Of a DNA stretch of 5,341 bases, positions 1 to 5,095 are shown in pieces (position 1 is the first letter of the stretch; every line of letters starts with the position of its first letter). The stretch is from Trueperaceae bacterium. Its GTDB lineage: Bacteria; Deinococcota; Deinococci; Deinococcales; Trueperaceae. The translations under genes were made by a program, and so were the position numbers. A model generated the notes under the pieces. The model was not told the DNA's origin, made no database searches, and saw nothing but the letters and a program-made list of their open reading frames with translations. The stretch covers positions 1 to 5,341 of the forward strand of contig SKMG01000436.1 in the NCBI GenBank assembly GCA_007121175.1. Direction: 5' to 3'.

Positions 1-617
1 CGATCGGCAAGCACCTGATGAACCGACTCGACTGCGGTACCTGCTGCCTGCGGCGGGGGTACGGCCAGGCCGTCGACGGTGTAGGCCCGAGCGAGTTCGA
101 GCCTCGGCTCGAGCTCGAGCTGCGGAACCAACTCAGCCAGCGTCTCGAATGCGAGACGCCTCAATCGCGACATCACCGCATCGAGCGGGTGCGGCCGATG
201 CCAGATACGGTCCTCGTTCGCGCGGATGCCGCAGTCGCCCACCAGAACAAGGCGTGCCGATGATGCCGTGATGTGAGCGAGGGCCATCGAGGCCGCGAAG
301 CGACGGTTGGGGTCTGCCGAGGCTTCTGCGGCGACGCCAAAGCGCTCGTACGCCAGACCGATGGCCGCGCTGAGGCGAGCGAGGATGTCCTCGATCTGGC
401 CGTGAGCGAGTGCCCCCTCGTCGTCGAGGGCGCGGAGGTCGGACTCGAGCGCCCAGCCAGCGTGCCAGCCGCCTGACCGGCCCTGCACCAGGTGCCCGCT
501 CTTGTCGGTCTCGCCGTCGATCACGGCGAAGGTGCTCTGACCGTAGCAGACGATCCGGTCCTCGTTGAGCCCGGGCCGGCTCGGGTCTTTACCGACGCTC
601 AGGCTCTCGACGTACAC
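1..617 (-). CDS. PP2C-like (PPM family) protein phosphatase, 3'-truncated by the window edge
   Basis: An open minus-strand frame of 205 codons runs off the left edge with no stop. The product resembles metal-dependent Ser/Thr phosphatases of the PP2C/PPM type, which remove phosphate from proteins using two metal ions held by aspartates. Visible support: an N-terminal NED motif (residues 18-20) in a KDPSRPGLNEDR context, then FAVIDG (30-35), whose Asp34-Gly35 matches the metal-binding DG of PP2C, and later LVLVGDCGIR (around 123-131), matching the family's vGDSR strand. The glycines usual after DG (DGHGG) are replaced by DGETD, as in divergent bacterial members. The GTG start at 617 has GAGGAG at 628-633, ten bases upstream. 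The frame is closed further upstream by TGA and offers no other standard start. The C-terminal metal-binding aspartates lie outside the window. The substrate is unknown and no partner kinase is visible. The family call is reasonably good; activity is inferred. Confidence 0.7.
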   Translation of the reverse strand, partial: MYVESLSVGKDPSRPGLNEDRIVCYGQSTFAVIDGETDKSGHLVQGRSGGWHAGWALESDLRALDDEGALAHGQIEDILARLSAAIGLAYERFGVAAEASADPNRRFAASMALAHITASSARLVLVGDCGIRANEDRIWHRPHPLDAVMSRLRRLAFETLAELVPQLELEPRLELARAYTVDGLAVPPPQAAGTAVESVHQVLAD

Positions 618-671
618 GTGTCTTCGGCTCCTCGCACCGGGGCAGATACTCGTCGCCCACCAAGCGGCGGC

Positions 672-714
672 GAGGGCGCCTCAGAGCGGGACGAACCCGC
701 GTCAGGACGCCCTC
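672..714 (-). other. Nested GC-rich hairpin in the gap upstream of the phosphatase gene
   Basis: GAGGGCG (672-678) pairs with CGCCCTC (708-714). Inside it GCGGG (686-690) pairs with CCCGC (696-700) around a five-base loop. It lies between the binding-protein stop and the phosphatase start. No T-run follows on either strand, so it may be part of a termination or RNA-processing element, or simply GC-rich chance pairing. Confidence 0.4.
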
Positions 715-718
715 GCGT

Positions 719-736
719 GCGTCGCTGCGGCGACGC
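719..736 (-). terminator. Putative hairpin terminator after the solute-binding protein gene
   Basis: A perfect 7-bp stem, GCGTCGC (719-725) with GCGACGC (730-736), closes a four-base loop 17 bases past the stop codon of the minus-strand binding-protein gene. The position suits a 3'-end hairpin. There is no U-tract, so it could be a terminator of the U-less type common in GC-rich genomes or a transcript-stabilising hairpin. Confidence 0.45.
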
Positions 737-753
737 CATCGACACGTTCGTTC

Positions 754-1710
754 CTAACGGGCCGAGAAGATCTCGTCGAAGCGGCGCAGGTTCTCCTCAC
801 GCGTCGCGGCCGCGAGATCAGGATCGTACGGGAAGGTCGGCACGTCGTCGGTTGGGGCCAATCCGACCGGTGCTGGTGCATCGGCTCGAACGGAGCGCCG
901 GTAGTGCGTGGCGGCCACCTCGTGGTTATCGAGGGAGGTCGCCCAGTCCATGAACACGCGCGCGCTCTCGGGGTTAGGCCCGCCCGCGATGATGCCCATG
1001 GAGTCGAAGCGTAGGCCGGTGCCTTCTTCGGGATAGATGGCCGTCACGGGCCAGCCCTCCTCGATGAGCATGGCGATGTTTGCCTCACCCGTGATGCCGA
1101 TCTCGATCTCGCCCCGGGCGACGTTCTGGAACACGAGTTGGGATGAGCTCACGAAGGTAGTGTTGGCGACGACGTCCTCGATGAGATCCCAATCGTAGAG
1201 CTGGAGCATCTGTGCGAGTTGAGCGTATGCTGAGCCCGACAGCGACGGGTTGGCCATGATGATCTTGCCGGCGAAACGCGGATCGGCGAGTTCGCCCCAG
1301 CCACGCGGCCTCTCCTCCTCGGCCAGCAGATTCGTGTTCACCACGAACGCCTGCAACGGCTGGGAGTAGCCGTAGTAGCGGAACTCGGGATGCACGAAGA
1401 CCTGATCGTACTCATCGTGGTGCGCCGCCTGATACGGCTCGAACAGGTGGATGATGGCCTCGAAGCTCTCGACGCTCGCCCCGAAGAAGATGTCGCCACG
1501 TGGACTCGCTGATTCCGCCTCGATGCGCGTGGTGTGTTGGCCTACCCCTGCTGATACGACCGTGACTTCGATCTCCGGGTGCGCACGGTTGAACGCGGCG
1601 ACCGTGTCGTCGATCAACTCAGAAGACCCGGCATTGTAGATCACGAGGTCGTTGGCGCTCACTCCGCCGAGGAGTGCCAGGGCGGCGAGCAGCGCGATGA
1701 GTCGATGCAT
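754..1710 (-). CDS. ABC transporter periplasmic solute-binding protein, iron(III)/AfuA-FutA-like family
   Basis: A 318-residue secreted protein, close to the family's usual length. Residues 1-19 form a signal peptide: MHR, a run of Leu/Ala, then VSA before Asn20, a good signal peptidase I site with no lipobox cysteine. The mature protein opens with LVIYNAGSSELIDDTVAAF and has the family's RGDIFFGAS (71-79), FVVNTNLL (122-129), GWGELADPRFAGKI (137-150) and ANPSLSGSAYAQ (153-164) segments, then GEIEIGITGEA (200-210) and IYPEEGTG (225-232). These match type II binding proteins that deliver a ligand to an ABC permease. The adjacent Tyr-Tyr pair of true iron binders such as FbpA is not seen near 206-216, so iron as ligand is doubtful; other oxyanion or phosphonate-type ligands are possible. 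I chose ATG 1710 over the in-frame TTG 1713 because AGGAGG (1716-1721) then sits five bases upstream. No permease or ATPase gene is in view. Confidence 0.85.
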   Translation of the reverse strand: MHRLIALLAALALLGGVSANDLVIYNAGSSELIDDTVAAFNRAHPEIEVTVVSAGVGQHTTRIEAESASPRGDIFFGASVESFEAIIHLFEPYQAAHHDEYDQVFVHPEFRYYGYSQPLQAFVVNTNLLAEEERPRGWGELADPRFAGKIIMANPSLSGSAYAQLAQMLQLYDWDLIEDVVANTTFVSSSQLVFQNVARGEIEIGITGEANIAMLIEEGWPVTAIYPEEGTGLRFDSMGIIAGGPNPESARVFMDWATSLDNHEVAATHYRRSVRADAPAPVGLAPTDDVPTFPYDPDLAAATREENLRRFDEIFSAR

Positions 1711-1715
1711 CAATG

Positions 1716-1721
1716 CCTCCT
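1716..1721 (-). promoter_or_regulatory. Shine-Dalgarno site of the solute-binding protein gene
   Basis: AGGAGG on the minus strand, five bases before ATG 1710 but only two before TTG 1713. It decides the start in favour of the ATG. Confidence 0.8.
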
Positions 1722-1729
1722 AGAGTGTC

Positions 1730-1771
1730 GTGCCGTTGAGTTGGACGTGTGGTCCGACTCGCCGACGGCAC
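1730..1771 (-). promoter_or_regulatory. Long imperfect hairpin in the leader of the solute-binding protein mRNA
   Basis: An outer perfect 7-bp stem (GTGCCGT 1730-1736 with ACGGCAC 1765-1771) encloses a 9-bp inner stem (GAGTTGGAC 1738-1746 with GTCCGACTC 1752-1760, one imperfect pair) around a five-base loop. It lies between the predicted transcription start and the Shine-Dalgarno site, ending eight bases before the latter. The imperfect pair is C-A in the minus-strand RNA but would be a U-G wobble in plus-strand RNA. No U-tract follows. The role is unknown: mRNA stability, a translation control element or a protein-binding site are all possible. Confidence 0.55.
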
Positions 1772-1835
1772 TTGTCCGCGGCCGTCCTCGGCGGGGCTCA
1801 TGCGCAAGCCATTCTTTTCGTGCAGAGCGAAAAAA

Positions 1836-1864
1836 ATACTACCACCCGTCGCTGCGCGGGTCAA
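1836..1864 (-). promoter_or_regulatory. Sigma-70-type promoter of the solute-binding protein gene
   Basis: On the minus strand TTGACC (1859-1864) is separated by exactly 17 bases from TAGTAT (1836-1841). These are five-of-six and four-of-six matches to the housekeeping consensus. An A/T tract follows the -10 box (forward A-run 1830-1836), rare in this GC-rich sequence. Transcription would start near 1829, giving a leader of about 118 bases that contains the hairpin at 1730-1771. Confidence 0.7.
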
Positions 1865-1947
1865 GCCGCCCCGTCTCCGAGTCCGGCGCGCAGCTGCCGC
1901 CAGCACACGACGTGAGCCGTTTCATGCCGCGTGCGATGCCGACCGCC

Positions 1948-1953
1948 TAGCAT
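1948..1953 (+). promoter_or_regulatory. Probable -10 box for a leaderless response-regulator mRNA
   Basis: TAGCAT (TANNNT type) lies seven bases before ATG 1961, so transcription would start at or beside the initiation codon. No Shine-Dalgarno sequence precedes any candidate start (GTG 1931, ATG 1952, ATG 1961), which supports leaderless translation. No clear -35 hexamer is present at 17 bases upstream, so the call is moderate. Confidence 0.45.
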
Positions 1954-1960
1954 GGACCGG

Positions 1961-2923
1961 ATGTCTCACGAGGATGACTCCAGCGAACCCAGGGCAGCCG
2001 GCGGACTCGCGCTGGTCGCTGTGGTCGACGACGACGAGGCGGTGCGGACCCTGGTCGCCCGGGTCCTGACCGGTTACGACGTACGGACGTTCGACCGGCC
2101 GCAGGCCGCGCTGAGGGCGTTCGCCGACGGTGTGCGGCCGCAGCTGATCGTCTCGGACGTGCAGATGCCGGGCATGAACGGGTTCGAACTGCACGCCGAG
2201 GTGCGCCGCATCGCGCCGCTGCGCAGCGTTCCGTTCGTGTACCTCACCGCGATGGCCGACCGCGACTCGCTCCGGCGCGGCATGGTGCAGGGGGCCGACG
2301 ACTACCTGACCAAGCCGTTCACGCCGGACGAGCTTCGCCAGGCGGTGGCGGTTCGCCTCGCCCGCCTCGAGACGCTCTCCGACCCGGTTGCCGCGCGCTT
2401 CGAGATCATCAGCCTCGGCGGGTTGGCGTTGGCGGTAGGGGGAACTCGGCTGAGCTGGGAGGCGCGCAAGGTCGTGACGCTGCTGCTGTTCCTCCTCGAC
2501 CGCGGCGGACGCGCTCCTGCGAGCGCCGTGCGGCGCGAGCTCTGGTCGGGTCCGAGCGGCGACAACCACCTGCACGTGCTGGTCAGCCGGCTGCGCAAGA
2601 CGCTGCTCGAGCACGGTCGTGCTGGGGTCGCCGATGATCACGCGTGGCTCGAGCTTGACTTGCCCGTGCGCTGGGACGTCACCGCCTTCGAGGCCGCCGC
2701 GGACAACGCCGCGGTGGGTGGCCGCGAGGCGATCGAGGCCGCGATCGCCACCTACGGGGGCGAGTTCTTAGCCGGCTTCGAGGGACCCTGGGTGGAGGCG
2801 CGCCGGGCCGAGCTCGAGAGTCGGTACCTCGACCTGCTCGAGGCCGCGGTCGACGCCGCTCCGGAGGGTCCGGAGCGCAGGCGCGCCAGCATGCGCTTCG
2901 CGGACTATCTCGACCTGGTGTAG
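1961..2923 (+). CDS. Response regulator with receiver domain and SARP/BTAD-type DNA-binding output domain
   Basis: A 320-residue cytoplasmic transcription regulator. The receiver domain (about 17-135) has all phosphorylation residues: the acidic pair Asp24-Asp25, phospho-acceptor Asp66 in VSDVQMPGMNG, Thr96 in YLTA and Lys118 in TKPF. The second part (about 147-235) fits the winged helix of SARP/AfsR regulators: LGGLALAVGGTRLSWEARK, then RRELW and LHVLVSRLRKTLLEHG. The rest (about 238-310) looks like a short bacterial transcriptional activation (BTAD) helical region, with WDVTAFEAA, YGGEFLAGF and WVEARRAELESRYLDLLEAA. This makes it a receiver-SARP fusion of the COG3947 kind. ATG 1961 is preferred because of the -10 box seven bases upstream; ATG 1952 or GTG 1931 would add 3 or 10 residues. 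No histidine kinase is in the window. It is divergent from the solute-binding protein gene, which may be a target or signal source; this is inference. Confidence 0.88.
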   Translation: MSHEDDSSEPRAAGGLALVAVVDDDEAVRTLVARVLTGYDVRTFDRPQAALRAFADGVRPQLIVSDVQMPGMNGFELHAEVRRIAPLRSVPFVYLTAMADRDSLRRGMVQGADDYLTKPFTPDELRQAVAVRLARLETLSDPVAARFEIISLGGLALAVGGTRLSWEARKVVTLLLFLLDRGGRAPASAVRRELWSGPSGDNHLHVLVSRLRKTLLEHGRAGVADDHAWLELDLPVRWDVTAFEAAADNAAVGGREAIEAAIATYGGEFLAGFEGPWVEARRAELESRYLDLLEAAVDAAPEGPERRRASMRFADYLDLV

Positions 2924-2943
2924 CGGCAACCCGCTACCGCCGC

Positions 2944-2961
2944 GCCGAGCCCCCGCTCGGC
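2944..2961 (+). terminator. Putative hairpin terminator after the response regulator gene
   Basis: GCCGAGC (2944-2950) and GCTCGGC (2955-2961) form a perfect 7-bp stem with a CCCC loop, 20 bases past the stop codon. No T-run follows. It has the same design (7-bp stem, four-base loop) as the hairpin at 719-736. Confidence 0.5.
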
Positions 2962-2995
2962 ATCGCATCCTCGCCGGGCGAGCGAGTTCTCTGGG

Positions 2996-3001
2996 TACAC
3001 T
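2996..3001 (+). promoter_or_regulatory. Candidate -10 box for the small ORF-hisA-mutM operon
   Basis: TACACT matches four of six consensus positions including the key T, A and final T. It lies after the response-regulator hairpin and 50 bases before the ATG at 3051. No good -35 is found at the usual distance, so this is tentative. Confidence 0.35.
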
Positions 3002-3027
3002 GCCTGACCTGGCCGGCGGCGTGCCCG

Positions 3028-3225
3028 TTGCGGCGAATCGAGAGGGAGCGATGGAACTCAGCCTCCAGAAACTCCTCCGCTGCCCGCGGCGCGCGTGCCC
3101 GCGAGGTGCTGCCGCTGCTCGTGCGGCGCGACGGTGCCCTGCGGTTGCTCGGCGACGCTTGGGACCAGTACGAGGAGATCCTGGCGCTCGTAGATGAGGT
3201 CCCTGAGGAGGTGTTCGGCCCATGA
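3028..3225 (+). CDS. Small unrecognised ORF translationally coupled to hisA; start uncertain, possibly frameshifted
   Basis: The frame ends in TGA at 3223-3225, overlapping the hisA ATG as ATGA, a typical coupling arrangement that argues the ORF is real. Its C-terminal half reads like a genuine acidic helical protein (AREVLPLLVRRDGALRLLG, then DQYEEILALVDEVPEEVF). I do not recognise a family. The start is unclear. TTG 3028 gives 65 residues, but the first 25 or so look unnatural and no strong Shine-Dalgarno precedes it. GTG 3106 would give about 39 residues. The best-looking start, ATG 3051 with GAGG at 3042-3045, gives MELSLQKLLRCPRRA in another frame and runs to a stop at 3195. Joining that N-terminus to the hisA-coupled frame would need a frame change between about 3080 and 3100. 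It may therefore be a shorter gene, a frameshifted gene or a sequencing artefact. Confidence 0.45.
   Translation: MRRIERERWNSASRNSSAARGARAREVLPLLVRRDGALRLLGDAWDQYEEILALVDEVPEEVFGP
3205..3211 (+). promoter_or_regulatory. Shine-Dalgarno site of hisA
   Basis: GAGGAGG, a near-perfect complement of the 16S rRNA 3' end, lies ten bases before ATG 3222, inside the end of the preceding small ORF. It supports the ATG as the hisA start. Confidence 0.75.
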
Positions 3226-3950
3226 CGCGGAGCTTCACGGTCTACCCGGCGGTCGACGTGCAGGGGGGCCGCGCCGTGCGACTTGTCGAGGGTGACCCGA
3301 CGCGCGAGACCGTCTACTTCGACGATCCGTGTGACGCCGCCGCGCACTGGGTGCGCCTCGGCGCACGCCACCTACACGTCGTCGACCTAGACGCCGCGCT
3401 CGGGCGCGGCGACAACCGCGAGATCATCCGCGCGCTCACACGCCGCGTCGCGGCCGAGTCGCCCGAGTCGGTCTGCGTCGAGGTCGGCGGCGGCGTCCGC
3501 GACGTGGAGACCGCGCGTGCCTGGCTGTCATTGGTCCACCGGGTCGTCATCGGCACTGCGGCCATCGACTCGCCGGAGCTGGTCGACGCCCTGCTGGTTG
3601 AGTTCGGAGCCGATCGCGTCGCGGTCTCCGTGGACGCTCGCGAAGGCCAGGTGGCGGTGCGCGGCTGGACCGACGTCACCGAGGCGAGAGCGGTCGAGCT
3701 GGCCGAGCGGATGGCGGAGCGCGGCGTACGGCAGCTCATCTTCACCGACGTCGGCCGCGACGGCACCATGCAGGGCGTCGACCCTGAGCCGATACGTGCG
3801 CTCCGCGCCGCCTTCCCACATCACCTGCTGGCGGGTGGAGGTGTTGCCAGCGAGGCGGACCTCGAACTCTACGAGGCGCTCGAGCTCGATGGGGCGATCG
3901 TCGGTCGCGCCCTCTACGAGGGGAAGATCCGCTATCCCAGAACTCCCTGA
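3222..3950 (+). CDS. hisA: ProFAR isomerase (phosphoribosylformimino-5-aminoimidazole carboxamide ribotide isomerase)
   Basis: A cytoplasmic (beta-alpha)8-barrel enzyme of histidine biosynthesis that converts ProFAR to PRFAR, the substrate of HisF-HisH. The 242-residue length is typical. Conserved elements in order: YPAVDVQGGRAVRL with the catalytic general-base Asp12, HVVDLDAALG (52-61), the phosphate-loop EVGGGVRD (87-94), VVIGTAA (108-114), VSVDAREG with the second catalytic Asp138, FTDVGRDGTMQGVD (174-187), LAGGGVAS (203-210) and GAIVGRALYEGKI (224-236). The two half-barrel phosphate sites (GGG near 90 and near 206) are both intact. It begins inside the ATGA overlap with the small ORF and ends overlapping mutM by 17 bases, so the three are almost certainly one transcript. 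No other his gene is present, so the pathway genes appear scattered. A dual HisA/TrpF role, as in actinobacterial PriA, cannot be judged from this sequence alone. Confidence 0.95.
   Translation: MTRSFTVYPAVDVQGGRAVRLVEGDPTRETVYFDDPCDAAAHWVRLGARHLHVVDLDAALGRGDNREIIRALTRRVAAESPESVCVEVGGGVRDVETARAWLSLVHRVVIGTAAIDSPELVDALLVEFGADRVAVSVDAREGQVAVRGWTDVTEARAVELAERMAERGVRQLIFTDVGRDGTMQGVDPEPIRALRAAFPHHLLAGGGVASEADLELYEALELDGAIVGRALYEGKIRYPRTP
3918..3923 (+). promoter_or_regulatory. Shine-Dalgarno site of mutM
   Basis: GAGGGG within the 3' end of hisA, ten bases before the ATC codon that precedes the catalytic proline of MutM. It supports initiation at 3934 rather than at the in-frame ATG 3889, which has no such spacing and would bury the proline. 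Confidence 0.55.
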
Positions 3951-4779
3951 GGTCGAGACGGTGAGGCGCGAACTGGCACCGTGGCTGTGCGGCCGGACGG
4001 TGGCCTCCGCCGAGCGCGTCGATGCACCGCCCGGACCGAAGTATGCCGGCCTCGACCGGCTTCGGGGCCGCCGCATCGAGGCGGTGAGGCGGCGGGGTAA
4101 GTTCCTGCTGCTGCCGCTGTCAGGCGCCGTGGCTGAGGAGCTGATCGTACACCTCGGCATGACCGGCGTGCTCAGCGCCAACCCCCCGGCCGGACACCTG
4201 CGCGTGCGGCTGCGGCTCGACGGTCCCGAGCCGAGCACCTTGTACTTCCGGGACGTGCGCCGCTTCGGTCGGTTCACCGTGGTGCCGGCTGGCGACTACC
4301 GCTCCCTGCCGACGCTGGCGGCCCTCGGCCCCGACGCTTTGGCGCCTGAGTTCACGCCCGAAGGCTTCGCCGGCTCGCTCGGTCGCTCCGGCATGGCCAT
4401 CAAGCCGCTGCTGCTCTCGCAGCGAGCTGTGGCCGGCGTCGGCAACATCTACGCCGACGAGGCGCTCTGGCGCTCCCGACTCCATCCCGAACGTAGCGCT
4501 AGCCGGCTCACCAAGAGGCAGGTGACCGCGCTGCACGCCGCCATCGTGGCGGTGCTCGAGGAGAGCGTGGCGCTGCAGGGCACCACTCTCCACGATTACC
4601 GCACCTTGGGCGGCCGATCGGGCTCGTTCCTGGAGCGTCTCGCGGTGTACGGCCGCGCGGGGGAGTCGTGTCCGCGCTGCGGCGGGACGGTGGTGCGTCT
4701 CGTCGTCGGTCAACGCGGCACGCACGTATGTCCGCGCTGCCAGCCGGCGCCGCAACGACGGAGCCGCCCACCCGGCTAG
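3934..4779 (+). CDS. mutM: Formamidopyrimidine-DNA glycosylase (Fpg), apparent ATC start
   Basis: A bifunctional base-excision repair enzyme that removes 8-oxoguanine and formamidopyrimidines and cuts the abasic site by beta/delta elimination. Counting the ATC as residue 1 gives 281 residues, near the family norm. PELPEVETV (2-10) supplies the catalytic N-terminal Pro2 and Glu3. RRGKFLLL carries Lys56, the beta-hairpin lysine. HLGMTG (73-78), YFRDVRRFGR, GVGNIYADEALW (helix-two-turn-helix) and GTTLHDY follow. The C-terminal zinc finger has Cys246, Cys249, Cys266 and Cys269, ending CPRCQP, with Arg261 just before the second cysteine pair. The family requires proline directly after the initiator Met, so the start codon must be the ATC at 3934-3936. 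The in-frame GTG 3517 or ATG 3889 would add a hisA-shadow extension and block the amine. The gene overlaps hisA by 17 bases and is probably translated by coupling. The enzyme looks intact; only the start codon is odd. Confidence 0.93.
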   Translation: MPELPEVETVRRELAPWLCGRTVASAERVDAPPGPKYAGLDRLRGRRIEAVRRRGKFLLLPLSGAVAEELIVHLGMTGVLSANPPAGHLRVRLRLDGPEPSTLYFRDVRRFGRFTVVPAGDYRSLPTLAALGPDALAPEFTPEGFAGSLGRSGMAIKPLLLSQRAVAGVGNIYADEALWRSRLHPERSASRLTKRQVTALHAAIVAVLEESVALQGTTLHDYRTLGGRSGSFLERLAVYGRAGESCPRCGGTVVRLVVGQRGTHVCPRCQPAPQRRSRPPG

Positions 4780-4810
4780 GCGGCGTAGAGCGCGTCTACA
4801 ACGTGACTCA

Positions 4811-4836
4811 GGCCGGGACATTCGTCCCTGCTGGCC
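4811..4836 (+). terminator. Putative hairpin terminator downstream of mutM
   Basis: GGGAC (4815-4819) pairs with GTCCC (4824-4828) around ATTC, with flanking GGCC tetramers (4811-4814 and 4833-4836) that can extend the stem through an internal loop. It lies 35 bases past the mutM stop. No clear U-tract follows. Confidence 0.4.
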
Positions 4837-4896
4837 CGCTGTGGCCGTCGCTACCCTGAAACTGCACGCACAAGGGACGACGCGCCGATTAGGTCG

Positions 4897-4913
4897 CCTG
4901 CGAGGGTCGCAGG
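4897..4913 (+). repeat. Perfect 7-bp inverted repeat with GGG loop
   Basis: CCTGCGA (4897-4903) and TCGCAGG (4907-4913) are exact reverse complements separated by three bases. It lies 118 bases after mutM. It may be a second hairpin of a dispersed termination zone or part of a structured RNA; the strand is not determined. Confidence 0.4.
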
Positions 4914-4960
4914 GCCGAGAAGGTGCCCCCGTCGCACGTGCAGCAGCGGCCGGATCTCCG

Positions 4961-4988
4961 TCCCGAGGAGCCGATCGGCTCCCCGGGA
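4961..4988. repeat. 28-base near-perfect palindrome in the convergent gap
   Basis: The core GGAGCCGATCGGCTCC (4967-4982) is a perfect 16-base palindrome. It is flanked by TCCCG (4961-4965) and CGGGA (4984-4988), which also pair, leaving a single A/C mismatch. As RNA it would form a stem of about 11 pairs with a GATC loop on either strand. It could be a bidirectional terminator or a dimeric protein-binding site; the location between convergent genes favours the former. Confidence 0.5.
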
Positions 4989-5095
4989 ACCGAGGCCACG
5001 GGATCGAACGATGCAGCGCCGGCGAGTGCCTGGCGCGCGGGTCCGGCCGCACCGACCTCCGCGGAGCGAGGCGAGCGCCCGTTCCGCGTCTGTAG

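Noticed and set aside
86..122. Short repeats of a GCTCGAG-like unit
   Set aside because: They encode a Leu/Glu-rich helix in the phosphatase-like gene and are explained by codon bias; not an independent repeat element.
18..1014. Plus-strand open frames of 67-153 residues
   Set aside because: They are antisense shadows of the phosphatase and solute-binding protein genes, with no family features or ribosome sites.
1801..1816. Tiny ATG-initiated leader ORF (four codons) in the binding-protein leader
   Set aside because: ATG GCT TGC GCA TGA on the minus strand has only a weak purine stretch before it and no attenuation layout, so chance is the simplest explanation.
1890..1897. GCAGCTGC palindrome upstream of the response regulator as an operator
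   Set aside because: It is eight bases only, with no extension or second copy nearby, and is expected by chance in sequence of this composition.
1922..2641. 239-residue minus-strand open frame
   Set aside because: It is antisense to the response regulator and Arg/His/Ala-rich with no recognisable motif; a product of high GC codon bias.
2768..3371. Two minus-strand open frames across the response regulator-hisA junction
   Set aside because: They are Arg/Pro/Ser-rich, antisense to supported genes and to the operon promoter region, with no start signal.
3517..3933. N-terminal extension of mutM back to GTG 3517 or ATG 3889
   Set aside because: It lies entirely in the shadow of hisA, reads as low-complexity Ser/Arg/Pro, and would block the catalytic N-terminal proline.
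4120..5052. 310-residue minus-strand open frame
   Set aside because: It is mostly antisense to mutM and its N-terminal part is Arg/Pro-rich with no domain features.
4857..5095. Possible tRNA or known structured RNA in the convergent gap
   Set aside because: No T-loop, acceptor pairing, SRP, RNase P, tmRNA or T-box core motif could be found; the inverted repeats are reported only as hairpins.
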